Assembly (NCBI RefSeq): GCF_002975275.1
Contig: NZ_PCOQ01000004.1
Location: 186,001 to 250,000 of the forward strand
Length of the DNA: 64,000 nt
Source: Achromobacter sp. MYb9
Lineage (GTDB): Bacteria > Pseudomonadota > Gammaproteobacteria > Burkholderiales > Burkholderiaceae_B
Reading direction: 5' to 3'
The notes below the pieces were generated by a model that saw only the letters and a program-made list of their open reading frames with translations, had not been told where the DNA came from and did not search any database. The first letter of the stretch is position 1; the number at the start of each line of letters is the position of its first letter. Positions 17,593-27,250 of this stretch are shown here, in pieces. The position numbers were made by a program, and so were the translations under genes.

Positions 17593-20500
17593 TCAATACC
17601 GCCAGGTCACGCCCACGGAGCCGGCATTCTCGCGATTGCCGCCGCCGTACTGGCCGCTGTAGGTAACGCCGATGGTGGCGGAACGCGATACCGCCAGCTC
17701 CACGCCCAGCTCGGTGAACGCCGCATCGCGCGCCAACGGTGCGCCCGAGACCGTGAACGGTTGGCTGCCATTGAACGCCAGACGGGTACGCGAATCGACG
17801 TCGCCGAACGCATGGCGCCAGCCCGCTGCGGCACGCAACACGCCTTCGGTCTTGCCCGCGGTGAACGCCGTCTTGCCGCGCAGGCCAAGCGTGGTCGTGG
17901 TCAGCGAATTGCGGTTGCTTTCGCCGCTCAGTGCCGCCACGCCACCCGATTCCTGGAAGCCGCGGGTCCGCGTATCGGACCACGCCACGCCTGCGAAGGG
18001 CTCCAGCTGGGCGCGCTCGGCCACCGGCAGGGCATAACCCAGTTCGGTGAAGAGCTGACCGGTGCTGGCGCCGTAATCGGCGGTCAGCTTGTCTTGCTGT
18101 CCCGCGACCACGACGTTGCGCGTGGTGGAAATGTCGTGCCAGGTATAGCCCGCGCCGACCAGCAGGTTGAGCTTGCCCGCGCCGGCCTGGAAGGCCTTGC
18201 CGCCATAGACCGTCGCGCTGTAGCTATCGACATCCGCCTTGGACGAATTCGCATCGACACGGATGCGGCTGTCGGTGTAGCCCAACGCACCGCCCAGGCG
18301 CCAACCGCCACCCACCGCGTGGTCCGCACCGACGAACACGCCGCCGGTACGCTGATCCACGCGTGACGCGTTGTCGTTACCGCCAAGCGTCTGCCAGGTA
18401 CCGACAAGCTCGGCCCACGCGGGTTGCGCCTTCGAACTCGGCAACGCCGAGGCCGGCGTCGCGCCGCCCGCTTGCGCGGTCGCCTCGCCCGCCGCCAGGC
18501 CGGCATCCAGATTGGCACGCAAGCTCTTGAACGGCAGGTTCCTCGACAGCCCATTCAGGTTGTTCAGGCTGGACGTGACGCTGGCGTGCGCCTCGCCCGA
18601 CAGGTTGTCGAAGACGCCTGCGGGCGCGCCTTGCGGCAAGGTCAACACATACTGGTACAACGGATTCGCGCCCGACAGGCTGTCCAGCGCCGTCGCGGCG
18701 GCACGCTGGTTCGACGTGCCTGCCGCGTCGGCAAAACGCATCGGACGCGTGCCCGGCGTGGAAGGCGTGGACGGGTCGACGGGCACGCGCTTGCGGTCCA
18801 GTCGCAACGTGACGGCCTGGGCGTCATAGCCCAGGTTCGCATCCAGATACGCAAACGTGGACGAGGCGGACGAAAACGCCCCGTTGATGCGGTTGGCGGT
18901 CAGAATCGTGTAGCTGCGCTCGCCCGCCAGATTGCCGTCAGGGCCGACGTGGAGTACCGAACCGCCCAGGTTGGCGGTGCCGCCGACGGCGATGCGATCG
19001 CTGTCATTGGATAGCGGATCTGCCTCAACCCGGTACACGGAATCGGCTTCCAGCGTCAGGTCGCCGGCCACATGCAGCGTGCCGATGGAATTCCCCGGCG
19101 CGATGATGCCGCCTGCCTGCACGGTGGCGCCGCCTACGGAACCGGTCCCTTGCAGCACGCCATTTTGGGCGACCGTCACTTGGCCACCAAGTTTGCCCTG
19201 CCCGTTAACGCCGACCGACAACACCCCTTGTTCGACGCGAGTGCTACCGGCAAAGGCGGAACTGTCGCCGGTGAACGCCAGCATGCCGGCGCCGGTCTTG
19301 GCGAATGCGCCGGTTCCCGACAAAACGCCTGAATAAGTGCTCGATTGTGGCGTGTCCAGATTCAGCGCCCCGGCAGCCGCCAGATTCACGTTGCCGGAAA
19401 AAGTACCGCCCGTCGCCGCCAGCGTGCCTGCCGCGACGCGCCAGGTCTGCGCGCTGCGGCCCGTCAGGGTCAGCACGCCCGCGCCGGTCTTGGTGGCCTC
19501 GCCAGCCCCCGAGATGTCGCCGGCGAACGTGCCGTTGCCTGCCTGATCGAACACGACGAAGGCATTGTTCTGCAGGCTGCCGCGGATCGAGTCCGCGTTG
19601 CCCACCAGCGTGCCCGCCTCGACACGCGTGTTGCCGTAGGCGTTGTTGCCTGTCAGCACCAGCGTGCCCGCGCCAAGCTTGACCAGATCGCCGGCGCCCG
19701 ACAGCGCCTGGCTCACCGTGAAGCGATTGGCGGCCGACGCGATATCGAACGCCCCACCCTGGGCGCTCCATTGCAGGTTGCGCCCGGTCTGCGAGAAAGT
19801 GTCGCCGGTGACACGCAACGTGCCGCCGTTGAAGGCCAGGCCGCCCGAGCTGTCACCCAGACTCGCATCCTGCGACACGCTCAGCACGCCATCCGATATC
19901 CGGGTGCCCCCCGTGTGGCTGTTCGCGCCGTCCAGCACCAGCGTGCCGCCGCCCGTCTTGTCCAGCCCGCCGCTGCCCTGGATCGGCGCACCGATGAAGG
20001 CGGTCACGCCCGCCAGCACCCGCAGCTCGCTGCCGTCCGCTGCGGTCTGCAACGAGCCGCCCGCGCCCGCCAGCGGGCCGATCTGCCAGCCATCGGAGAG
20101 GAACTGCAGGCCCTTGAATACCTGAGCGCCAGAGACCGAGACGACTCCTGCCACATCCGAGAACACGGCATGTTGCGCGCCCCACGCCCCTGACCAGCCG
20201 GATTGGCCATCAGCCTGCCATTGCATGTGGCCCGCCCCCCAGACGCCCGAACCGCCGCGCCAAACCAACAGGGATTCCGGGACGCCTGCGGGCACAATAC
20301 GCAAGTCCACCATACCGGTGCGCGTAGTATCGACAGAGATTTGGTCTCTGGAGTGGCCGGTAGGCACTGTGTCCAGCACCAGGCCCGTTCCGCTCAGCGT
20401 ACCGCCGTAAGTGAACAGGCGGTAATAGCCGATCGTGGGCTGTCCGTTGTCGCGGACCTGAAGCTTGGCGTTCAGGTCGAGATCGCCCGATACACGAGTC

Positions 20501-22389
20501 GTACCCGTCGTGCCGGCGCTGCTGCCATCGGCGCCCGCGGTGCCCAGGTAGTAGCGCACCGTGGAACCGTCCTTGAGCGCCAAATCGCCATTGACGCGCA
20601 GGCGGGTAAAACCCGAACTGACCAGCATGCCGCCAGCCAGCACGTCCGTTGTGCCAACGCTGCCGTTGCCTTGGATCCGCCCACCGGAGTTCACCGTCAC
20701 GGTGCCGCCCAACGACCCGCCCCACATGAGGAGTTCTCCGCCGTTTACGACCGTGTCGCCGGTGAAGGCGGAACCGTCAGCCAAGAAGTACAGCTTGCCA
20801 GCGCCAAGCTTATTCAAACGCCCTTGCCCCGACAGCCTGCCGGACAGGTTTATATCATCTGAGTGATTGAATCCAAGCTCGGAGCCTCGGGCGGCATTGA
20901 TATCCAGATAGCCCGCCGAGCCTCGCGTTCCGCCTTCTCCGAAATGCAGCGCGCCTTCCCTCACCTCGACAAGACCTTCATTGGTGGCAAGGCCGCCCAA
21001 AACCGTCATTTTTCCGGCACCGATCTTTGCCATCGTGCTTTGATAGATCGATATCACGCCATCAACGGAAAAATCATTGCCGCGGTTGAATATCAACTTT
21101 GCGCCCGGCGATGTGAGGACCGCGCCTGTACCCACGGAGCCAGACTCTCCACCATTGCCGAGTTCAAGTGTGCCTCCTCCTAGAATTTTGGTCTCTCCGC
21201 TATAACTGTTGTTGGCGGTAAGAATGACGTGACCCGAATCCGTAAAGGAAAGCGCGCCCGCTCCCGAAATCTGATTGTCGATAATCACGGTGCCGGTGTG
21301 CTGCAATGAGAGCTGGCCGTTGTTGACCACTGGACCTGTTCCGAGCACACGTCCCTGCGGCGTGAAACCTGGGCCGTTGAAGGACGTCAGGACAGCCCCT
21401 GCATCGATGGTCGTCATTCCGCTGTAGGTATTGACGCCCCCCAGCCCCACCATGGATTGGTCCGTTACCTCGATGCCACCGGTGCCGGAGATATTGCCCA
21501 TTACGCCGCCGTTGAACTGCTTGAACACCAGCGCACCGTTGTTGACTACTGCCTGGCCGGGATTGGCGTACGTTCCTTGGTTCGTCAGTTCCAGAGTCCC
21601 TTCGGCGATGGTGACAGGCCCCGCAACGCCGATCGAGCCAGATAGCGTCAGCGTTCCCGTCGACGTCTTCCTCACTTCGCTGACGCCACGGATCCACCCC
21701 GCATAGCTCCCTTGCTCGATGGTCAGCGGCTGCAACCCGTCATAACTGGTGACAACGGTGCCGGCCCCCTGCAGATTCTTGATATGGCCGGCGGACCCGA
21801 CGAAGTCGAGCGTCGCGTTCCGCCCCACGCGGGTTTCAGTGGCCTGGCTCGTTACGTCGCTGAGTACGCTGCTGCCCATGCCGTTCTTCAGCGTCCCGCC
21901 AACCACATTCAACTTGGCTTGGCTGCCGATTGACACAGGGATATATTGTTCCAGCACGATTTGGCCGTCCGCGCCGTCCAAACCAAATTGCGCAGTACCT
22001 CGAATATCCAGACCGCTGCGAATCGACAGCATGGCGGCCTGTTGCGCCGCTACCGTACTGGTTTTTCCATCCGCGAACGTCAGCGTCTGGGAGAACTCCA
22101 GCGTTTGAAACTGAAGCGGGTCGACAATCAGTGATCCCCCGTTCAGCATGATTTCGTCGTTATCGAGCGGCTGGCTGGGAATGGAGCGCATCTCTCCTTC
22201 ACCGATCACCGTGGCATGCGCCATCGCAGAACCCAGCAGCATCGCGCCGCCGATCGCCCATGCCGGGACGAAACTGCGGGAAATCGCCACCGCCAGCGGG
22301 CGGCGCGTCATACCCCGGGGAAATTCATTTCTGGCCATACCGCCATATTGCGTGGCGTAATGCGGTGCTTTCTTGTTTCTCGTTTTCAT
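17593..22389 (-). CDS. Autotransporter (type Va) with PATR-repeat passenger
   Basis: Surface protein of 1598 residues. The N-terminus is an extended signal of about 59 residues, ending AMAHA, with two internal Met residues (18 and 27) that are alternative starts. The passenger (about 60-1195) is a beta-helix with autotransporter-associated repeats such as GAGTLVLTGNNAYG, GAGVLTLTG and GGGTLVLDGANSHTGGT. A Pro/Thr linker (PSTPSTPGTRP) near residue 1200 leads to a helical region and a 12-strand beta-barrel from about 1320 to the end, closing with the aromatic VTWRY. No protease triad or RGD was seen, so an adhesin-like role is most likely. It stands as a single gene. Confidence 0.93.
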   Translation of the reverse strand: MKTRNKKAPHYATQYGGMARNEFPRGMTRRPLAVAISRSFVPAWAIGGAMLLGSAMAHATVIGEGEMRSIPSQPLDNDEIMLNGGSLIVDPLQFQTLEFSQTLTFADGKTSTVAAQQAAMLSIRSGLDIRGTAQFGLDGADGQIVLEQYIPVSIGSQAKLNVVGGTLKNGMGSSVLSDVTSQATETRVGRNATLDFVGSAGHIKNLQGAGTVVTSYDGLQPLTIEQGSYAGWIRGVSEVRKTSTGTLTLSGSIGVAGPVTIAEGTLELTNQGTYANPGQAVVNNGALVFKQFNGGVMGNISGTGGIEVTDQSMVGLGGVNTYSGMTTIDAGAVLTSFNGPGFTPQGRVLGTGPVVNNGQLSLQHTGTVIIDNQISGAGALSFTDSGHVILTANNSYSGETKILGGGTLELGNGGESGSVGTGAVLTSPGAKLIFNRGNDFSVDGVISIYQSTMAKIGAGKMTVLGGLATNEGLVEVREGALHFGEGGTRGSAGYLDINAARGSELGFNHSDDINLSGRLSGQGRLNKLGAGKLYFLADGSAFTGDTVVNGGELLMWGGSLGGTVTVNSGGRIQGNGSVGTTDVLAGGMLVSSGFTRLRVNGDLALKDGSTVRYYLGTAGADGSSAGTTGTTRVSGDLDLNAKLQVRDNGQPTIGYYRLFTYGGTLSGTGLVLDTVPTGHSRDQISVDTTRTGMVDLRIVPAGVPESLLVWRGGSGVWGAGHMQWQADGQSGWSGAWGAQHAVFSDVAGVVSVSGAQVFKGLQFLSDGWQIGPLAGAGGSLQTAADGSELRVLAGVTAFIGAPIQGSGGLDKTGGGTLVLDGANSHTGGTRISDGVLSVSQDASLGDSSGGLAFNGGTLRVTGDTFSQTGRNLQWSAQGGAFDIASAANRFTVSQALSGAGDLVKLGAGTLVLTGNNAYGNTRVEAGTLVGNADSIRGSLQNNAFVVFDQAGNGTFAGDISGAGEATKTGAGVLTLTGRSAQTWRVAAGTLAATGGTFSGNVNLAAAGALNLDTPQSSTYSGVLSGTGAFAKTGAGMLAFTGDSSAFAGSTRVEQGVLSVGVNGQGKLGGQVTVAQNGVLQGTGSVGGATVQAGGIIAPGNSIGTLHVAGDLTLEADSVYRVEADPLSNDSDRIAVGGTANLGGSVLHVGPDGNLAGERSYTILTANRINGAFSSASSTFAYLDANLGYDAQAVTLRLDRKRVPVDPSTPSTPGTRPMRFADAAGTSNQRAAATALDSLSGANPLYQYVLTLPQGAPAGVFDNLSGEAHASVTSSLNNLNGLSRNLPFKSLRANLDAGLAAGEATAQAGGATPASALPSSKAQPAWAELVGTWQTLGGNDNASRVDQRTGGVFVGADHAVGGGWRLGGALGYTDSRIRVDANSSKADVDSYSATVYGGKAFQAGAGKLNLLVGAGYTWHDISTTRNVVVAGQQDKLTADYGASTGQLFTELGYALPVAERAQLEPFAGVAWSDTRTRGFQESGGVAALSGESNRNSLTTTTLGLRGKTAFTAGKTEGVLRAAAGWRHAFGDVDSRTRLAFNGSQPFTVSGAPLARDAAFTELGVELAVSRSATIGVTYSGQYGGGNRENAGSVGVTWRY

Positions 22390-22409
22390 ACCGGATTTTT
22401 ATAATCTGA

Positions 22410-22479
22410 GGGTTATTAACCCAGGCATATGCCTGATGCGGCTCATACTCAACTCACGCAAGCCGCGAAATAATAACCC
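22410..22479. promoter_or_regulatory. Stacked palindromes upstream of the autotransporter
   Basis: Two perfect palindromes lie end to end: GGGTTATTAACCC (22410-22422) and AGGCATATGCCT (22423-22434). A further stem follows, GCGGCT (22438-22443) with AGCCGC (22461-22466), and TAATAACCC (22471-22479) is the exact inverse of GGGTTATTA (22410-22418). The block lies 21-90 bases before the autotransporter start. It could be operators for a dimeric regulator or a folded leader RNA. The rest of the 22390-22641 gap is AT-rich near the gene and otherwise shows nothing. Confidence 0.5.
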
Positions 22480-22641
22480 ACATTTTTTTACATTGACTCT
22501 TAATCCGATACATCTACCTGACGGTATTCCGAGGATCGCCGTCGGCGGCCGCGCCGTCCGCGCGTGATCAGCCGCCCCGAGCACCGGGGACGCCGCGGTA
22601 ATCCCCCAGCGCCCGACAGCATCCCGCCCTGCGGCACAGAC

Positions 22642-23604
22642 TCACTGATAGCGTTCGCGATAGCCCACGGGCGACATGCCGCAGTACTTATTGAAGATGT
22701 CGCGAAAGGCTTTGGTGTCGTTGTAGCCCACCTCGTACATCACTTCCGCCACGCTTTTTCGCGACGACTCCAGACGCTTCTTCGCCGCCTCGATACGCAC
22801 CCGTTGCACGTATTCCACGATACTGTTCCCCGTGGCTTGCCGGAAGCGGCGTTCCAACGTGCGGCGGCCCATTGCGTGACGGCCGGCCAGGTCTTCCACG
22901 GTGATCTTCTCGGTGTAGCGGCCTTCGATGTAATCCTGCACCGCGCGCACGACCTCATCGGCGTGGCCCTTCTGCCCCGTGAACACCGAAAACGGCAGCT
23001 GGCTCTGCCGGCTCCAGTCCAGCTGGAAGTACTTGGCGCACCAGATGGCGGTGTCGCGGTCCGTGTATTTCTCGATCAGATGCAGCACCAGATGCGCCGC
23101 CGAAAACGCGCCGCCGCTGGTGTAGACGCCGTTGTCCGCCATGACGACCCGGTCGCTGACCCATTGCACATTGGGGAAAAGGCTGGCGTACAGGTTCTGC
23201 GCCACCCAATGCACCACGGCTTGCTGCCCGTCCAGCACCCCGCCCGCCGCCAGTAACGCCGCCCCCATGCAGAGGCTGGCGACTTCGCCGCCCTCGCGAT
23301 GATGCCGCGACAACCAGTCGATCAGTTCGCGGTTGGACAGCACGGCGTCCGACACCGCGCCCAGCAGCGGCGGCGCGATGCAGATGTCGATGTCGGTGGC
23401 GTCGGCCAGCACCATGTCGGCCTGCACCTTGATGCGCCCGTCGTCCAGGCTGACCTCGCGCGTCAGCGCCAGCGTGCGCACCCGGAAACGCGGCTCTTGG
23501 CCATGCGCCACCAGATACTCATTGGCGACCAGGAAACCGTGGCGCGCGGTCTCCAGGGAAGCGATGTTCGCTCCCGTCGGCAATAGGAAAGCGACGTTTT
23601 TCAT
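22642..23604 (-). CDS. GlxA-type AraC-family regulator (DJ-1/PfpI domain plus HTH)
   Basis: Regulator of 320 residues. The N-terminal half is a DJ-1/PfpI-like domain (MKNVAFLLPTGANIASLE; nucleophile-elbow-like ASLCMGAALLAAGGVLDG). The C-terminal half is an AraC DNA-binding pair, with TVEDLAGRHAMGRRTLERRF and SVAEVMYEVGYNDTKAFRDIF. The start at 23604 begins the PfpI fold; 47 further codons upstream are open but unlike the family. It is divergent from the DUF1428 gene by 229 bases. Targets are not evident. Confidence 0.87.
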   Translation of the reverse strand: MKNVAFLLPTGANIASLETARHGFLVANEYLVAHGQEPRFRVRTLALTREVSLDDGRIKVQADMVLADATDIDICIAPPLLGAVSDAVLSNRELIDWLSRHHREGGEVASLCMGAALLAAGGVLDGQQAVVHWVAQNLYASLFPNVQWVSDRVVMADNGVYTSGGAFSAAHLVLHLIEKYTDRDTAIWCAKYFQLDWSRQSQLPFSVFTGQKGHADEVVRAVQDYIEGRYTEKITVEDLAGRHAMGRRTLERRFRQATGNSIVEYVQRVRIEAAKKRLESSRKSVAEVMYEVGYNDTKAFRDIFNKYCGMSPVGYRERYQ

Positions 23605-23833
23605 GGGAGGAAGGTCCGCGCGACAGGCACCGCGGAGCGGCATTTTTGATGACGCCAAGCATACGCCTGCGAGCTGACGCAATCCACCCGCAAGAATGTC
23701 GCATTCCCCTATCTGAAATCGCCGCTGATCCCGATACAGTGACATCTGCCGGCTTCACCGCCGGACGGCGGCGGACGTGACCAGCGGGCATGTCTGGCGC
23801 CGGCGAAAACAACATGGACCAAAGGAGCGTTTG

Positions 23834-24190
23834 ATGGAAAATTACGTAGATGGTTACCTTCTCGCCGTCCCCAAGGCGAACCTGCCGGCGTACAAGAAAA
23901 TGGCCGAACAGGCCAAGGACGTCTGGCTCGAACACGGGGCGCTGGACTACCGCGAGTGCGTGGCGGACGACATCGACATGGAAGGCTTTGGCTCGTTCAC
24001 GGCCGCCGCTGGCGCGAAGGAAGATGAAACCGTGGTGTTCGCCTGGGTCTTGTTCGAAAGCAAGCCCGAGCGCGACCGGATCAACGCCAAGGTGATGGCG
24101 GACCCGCGGCTGACCGGCATGTCCTGCGAAGGCGTGTTCGACTTCAAGCGCATGTGCCTGGGCGGCTTCAACACCTTGGTGGGCAAGTAA
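23834..24190 (+). CDS. DUF1428 family protein
   Basis: Small cytoplasmic protein of 118 residues, matching the DUF1428/YbaA family (a dimeric alpha/beta barrel): MENYVDGYLLAVPKANLPAY, the YRECVADDI segment, and SCEGVFDFKRMCLGGF at the C-terminus. AAAGGAG lies seven bases before the start. The function of the family is unknown. It is followed on the same strand by a VOC-domain gene, with an imperfect hairpin between them. Confidence 0.85.
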   Translation: MENYVDGYLLAVPKANLPAYKKMAEQAKDVWLEHGALDYRECVADDIDMEGFGSFTAAAGAKEDETVVFAWVLFESKPERDRINAKVMADPRLTGMSCEGVFDFKRMCLGGFNTLVGK

Positions 24191-24309
24191 AAAAAAACGG
24201 GCGGGGTGTCGAAACCGGCACCTCCCGTTCGTCGTATCTGCAGGAGCCGCCGGTCCGCATCGACGCGGCGCTCCGTCCCCCTGACAATCAACGATTCTGG
24301 AGACACGCC

Positions 24310-24822
24310 ATGGCTACGCCTGCAACGAAGCCCATCCCCGACGGCATGCACACGCTGACCTCGCACATCGTGTGCGAAGGTGCCTCGGACGCCATCGCTT
24401 TTTATAAGAATGCCTTCAACGCCGAAGAGCTTGCGCGCTTGCCCGGGCCCAACGGCAAGATCATGCATGCCGCCATCCGCATCGGGGATTCCGTGCTGAT
24501 GCTGATGGACGACTTTCCGGAATGGGGCACCCTGGGCCCCAAGGCGCTGAAAGGCTCGCCGGTGACACTGCACCTGTACATGAACGACGTGGACGCCGCG
24601 ATGAAGCAAGCCGTGGCCGCGGGCGCCACCGTGACGATGCCCGTCGCCGACATGTTCTGGGGCGACCGCTACGGCCAGGTCGTGGATCCGTTCGGCCATC
24701 GCTGGTCCATCGCCACGCACAAATTCGATTATTCGCCCGAGGAGATCCAGCAGAACATGGCCAAGATGGGCGAAATGACCGGCTGCGGCGATGCGGCGGC
24801 GGCAACTGCCGCCAAACAATGA
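24310..24822 (+). CDS. VOC-family (glyoxalase/PhnB-like) protein
   Basis: A 170-residue protein with the vicinal-oxygen-chelate fold as found in PhnB and YdcN-like proteins: LTSHIVCEGASDAIAFYKNAF at the start, GPNGKIMHAAIRIGDSVLMLMDD, and the C-terminal GDRYGQVVDPFGHRWSIATH. The GKIMHAAI and DPFGH segments carry the usual ligand positions. The last 30 residues are alanine-rich. The reading frame is open 52 codons upstream but the Met at 24310 begins the family match. Substrate is unknown; a bidirectional terminator follows. Confidence 0.82.
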   Translation: MATPATKPIPDGMHTLTSHIVCEGASDAIAFYKNAFNAEELARLPGPNGKIMHAAIRIGDSVLMLMDDFPEWGTLGPKALKGSPVTLHLYMNDVDAAMKQAVAAGATVTMPVADMFWGDRYGQVVDPFGHRWSIATHKFDYSPEEIQQNMAKMGEMTGCGDAAAATAAKQ

Positions 24823-24850
24823 ACGCGGCGCGTCGGCGCGTGGCAATGTG

Positions 24851-24901
24851 AAAGCCCGCAGCGGTCGGACCCTGGAGGGTCCAGCCGCTGCGGGCTTTTT
24901 T
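24851..24901. terminator. Bidirectional intrinsic terminator
   Basis: AAGCCCGCAGCGG (24852-24864) pairs with CCGCTGCGGGCTT (24884-24896), with an inner GGACCC/GGGTCC stem and TGGA loop. It is flanked by AAA on the left and a T-run (24896-24901) on the right, so it can stop both the VOC gene and the convergent DUF1993 gene. Confidence 0.88.
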
Positions 24902-24916
24902 GCGACGGTCCGAGAC

Positions 24917-25429
24917 TTACTGCGGATACGGCCCCAGGAAATCCAGCTTGCCGATTTTTACGCCCGCGTTGCGCAAGATCGCATAGGCGGTCGTGACGTG
25001 GAAATAGAAGTTGGGCAGCGCGAACGTCAGCAGGTAACCATCGCCCTGGAATTCCGGCTTGAAGTCGCCAAAGTTCACAACGATTTTGCGGCTTTCCGCG
25101 CCCTCCACCTGTTCAGGCGTCACGCTTTGCAAATAGGCGATGGTGTCGGCGATGCGTTGCTGCAATTGCGCGAAAGTCGTCTCTTCGTCGGGAAACTTCG
25201 GGGCTTGCCCCTGGGACAGACGCTGAGCCGCGAACTTGGCGGCGTCGCTGGCGCGCTGAACCTGGCCGGACAGCGGATACATGTCGGGCGCCAGGCGCGC
25301 ATTGACGAGCACGGAGGGGTCGAGCCCTTCGGCCTGGGCATGGGCGACCGCCTTTTCAAGCAGATCGGCCAGCACGGTCATGCCGCGAACGAAGACAGGC
25401 ACGGACGCCTGATAGATAGAAAGGGACAT
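24917..25429 (-). CDS. DUF1993 family protein
   Basis: A 170-residue cytoplasmic protein of the DUF1993 family, which resembles the DinB-like four-helix fold. Family features are MSLSIYQASVPVFVRGMTVL at the start, the LAPDMYPLSGQVQRASD segment, and the C-terminal LPNFYFHVTTAYAILRNAGV. The Met at 25429 begins the family match; a Met five codons earlier is less likely. No function is established. Confidence 0.84.
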   Translation of the reverse strand: MSLSIYQASVPVFVRGMTVLADLLEKAVAHAQAEGLDPSVLVNARLAPDMYPLSGQVQRASDAAKFAAQRLSQGQAPKFPDEETTFAQLQQRIADTIAYLQSVTPEQVEGAESRKIVVNFGDFKPEFQGDGYLLTFALPNFYFHVTTAYAILRNAGVKIGKLDFLGPYPQ

Positions 25430-25585
25430 GGCGAAGATTTCCAAAAAAGCCAGCCTGGGCGAAGCACACGCTCCGCCTGCGTCAGGAATGCGGCGATCTT
25501 ACCGCCGCGCCGCCCGGTTTCCCCGGCAGCCTGCCCCGACAACTGCATTCCCCATTCCCGAACAATAGCGCCTGCGCGACGACGC

Positions 25586-26677
25586 CTAGGGCTCCGGCTG
25601 GCCCGCGCCCGTCCGGCGCAAGCCCTGGAAAAAACGCCATACCAGCGCCGACGCGTCGGGGCCGCCGCGCGCATGGTATTTCACCGACGCGTCGCCACCG
25701 CTCCAGGCATGCTCGATCCGCGTGATTTCGCACAGGCGCAATACGGTCTTGCGCCCGCGCAGCAGGTCCACGCGGCGGTATGCCTTGTCAGTACCCAGCC
25801 CCAGCACGCGCTCCATGGGAACGTCTTCCGGACGCGGGTCATTCAAGGCGCGGAACTGTTCGAACAACTGTTTGGCGTTGCGAGGCGCCACCGCCGGATC
25901 CAGTTGCCCGTGGAGGATCAATGCCGGCATGCCCAGGCGGAACACGGCGGGGTCGGCCACGCCTTCCAGCAACGGCAGCAACGGCTTGAGGCTGCCGCGC
26001 CGCATCGTGCCGATACCGCTGGCGGCGCTATGCGCATCGCCCACGACAGGGCCGGAGTGCATGGCCACGGCGGCAATCAGTGAGGGGTGCCGCAACGCCA
26101 CCAGCGCCGCCATGCCCGCCCCCGCAGACAACCCCGCGATGTAGACCCGCTCCGGGTCGAGGCCGTGCCGCGCGATTTCCGACCGGATCAGCGCCGCGAT
26201 TAGATCGGCTTCCGCGCCGCCGTGCAGCGCGTCGGGTTGGAACCAGCGCCAGCATCGCTGGACCTGGCGCGTCATGGACTGCTGCGGATACAGCACCATG
26301 AAGCCCCCGGCATCCGCCCACTGGTTCATGCGCGTGCCGCGCGCGAACGCCAACGCGGTTTGCCGGCAACCATGCAGCATCACGACCACGGGCATGCCTG
26401 CGCGTGGCCCGGGCGCGGGCGTATAACGGGCGAAGGTCAATTGGCGTCCCGCGCCATCGGAAAACTGCCGCGACGATTCCCATCGCCCGCTGCCCAATGA
26501 CGCCGCTGCCGCCTGATGGGGCGCGGCGGCCGGCGGCGCAAGCTTGGCCGCCGTCTTTCGCGCCGGCGCAGTGCGCTTCTTTGCGGGCTTCGGGGTCGCC
26601 ATGCGCAGCGCAGTGCGCTGGAGTTTGCCTAGTTTCTTTGCGGCTTTGAAAAACAGACTGGTAAAACTGCGCGCCAT
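25586..26677 (-). CDS. PHB depolymerase-family esterase
   Basis: Alpha/beta-hydrolase of about 363 residues. After a basic, Ala/Lys-rich N-terminal region of about 55 residues with no clear signal peptide, the esterase domain begins with the oxyanion segment VVMLHGCRQTALAFARGTRMN. The nucleophile elbow is GLSAGAGMAA, the acid is probably in ILHGQLDPAVAP, and the histidine in EHAWSGGD. This is the pattern of the polyhydroxybutyrate depolymerase/feruloyl esterase family. The start at 26677 was preferred over Mets at 26710 and 26761. The lack of an export signal suggests a cytoplasmic polyester or ester substrate. Confidence 0.84.
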   Translation of the reverse strand: MARSFTSLFFKAAKKLGKLQRTALRMATPKPAKKRTAPARKTAAKLAPPAAAPHQAAAASLGSGRWESSRQFSDGAGRQLTFARYTPAPGPRAGMPVVVMLHGCRQTALAFARGTRMNQWADAGGFMVLYPQQSMTRQVQRCWRWFQPDALHGGAEADLIAALIRSEIARHGLDPERVYIAGLSAGAGMAALVALRHPSLIAAVAMHSGPVVGDAHSAASGIGTMRRGSLKPLLPLLEGVADPAVFRLGMPALILHGQLDPAVAPRNAKQLFEQFRALNDPRPEDVPMERVLGLGTDKAYRRVDLLRGRKTVLRLCEITRIEHAWSGGDASVKYHARGGPDASALVWRFFQGLRRTGAGQPEP

Positions 26678-26791
26678 TGCTGGGCCTCGGCCAGTGAACC
26701 TTCTTGACATCGCGTCGGTGCCTTGGCACCGCGGGGCCGCTCGCTGCGGCACGCCGACCATCGCGCCCGCACGGTCACGGACGCCTGGAAT

Positions 26792-26971
26792 TCAGAATCT
26801 TGCTGCCGGACCGGCACCGCCCGTCAACAATTGCAGACAGGACATCAGGGCCACGGCGATCGTCAGCACGGACAATACTCTGACCACTTTACTGGAGTCG
26901 GGACGCGTCAGCATGGCGGTCATCCGCGTAACGATGTATGCCCCTACCATAAGGCCAATTGCCGGAATCAT
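26792..26971 (-). CDS. Small membrane protein (59 residues)
   Basis: A short open reading frame with a strong Shine-Dalgarno (AGGGGAG, seven bases before ATG). The product begins MIPAIGLMVGAYIVTRMTAM, then a charged turn (LTRPDSSKVVR) and a second hydrophobic helix (VLSVLTIAVALMSCLQLL), so it is a predicted two-helix inner-membrane peptide. It lies 114 bases before the esterase gene on the same strand. I do not recognise a function. Confidence 0.65.
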   Translation of the reverse strand: MIPAIGLMVGAYIVTRMTAMLTRPDSSKVVRVLSVLTIAVALMSCLQLLTGGAGPAARF

Positions 26972-27250
26972 TGGTGTCTCCCCTAAGAGTATCTGTTGTG
27001 CGGAGCTGCACGCGCAGCCGCAGACGCGAGCCTGGGAAATAGAATGTGCACCGCCTCTACGGGCAGCTCAGTTCGTGCGTGAAATGTATCACAGAGTAAC
27101 TTTGCAGCCGGGTATTTCGTCGCAACCCGCATGGGCCCGATTTGCACAAAATCAAACCCTGCCGCATCAGTCCCGCCGCCGGTGCACGGCCCCTTGAGCC
27201 CGCGGCACAAAGCGCCTATGGTGGAAGCCTCGCACCAACAAGACGCATTC

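Noticed and set aside
24191-24235. Terminator after the DUF1428 gene
   Set aside because: The hairpin is imperfect and the A/T-run is on the wrong side for the plus strand; a minus-strand terminator here would follow no gene.
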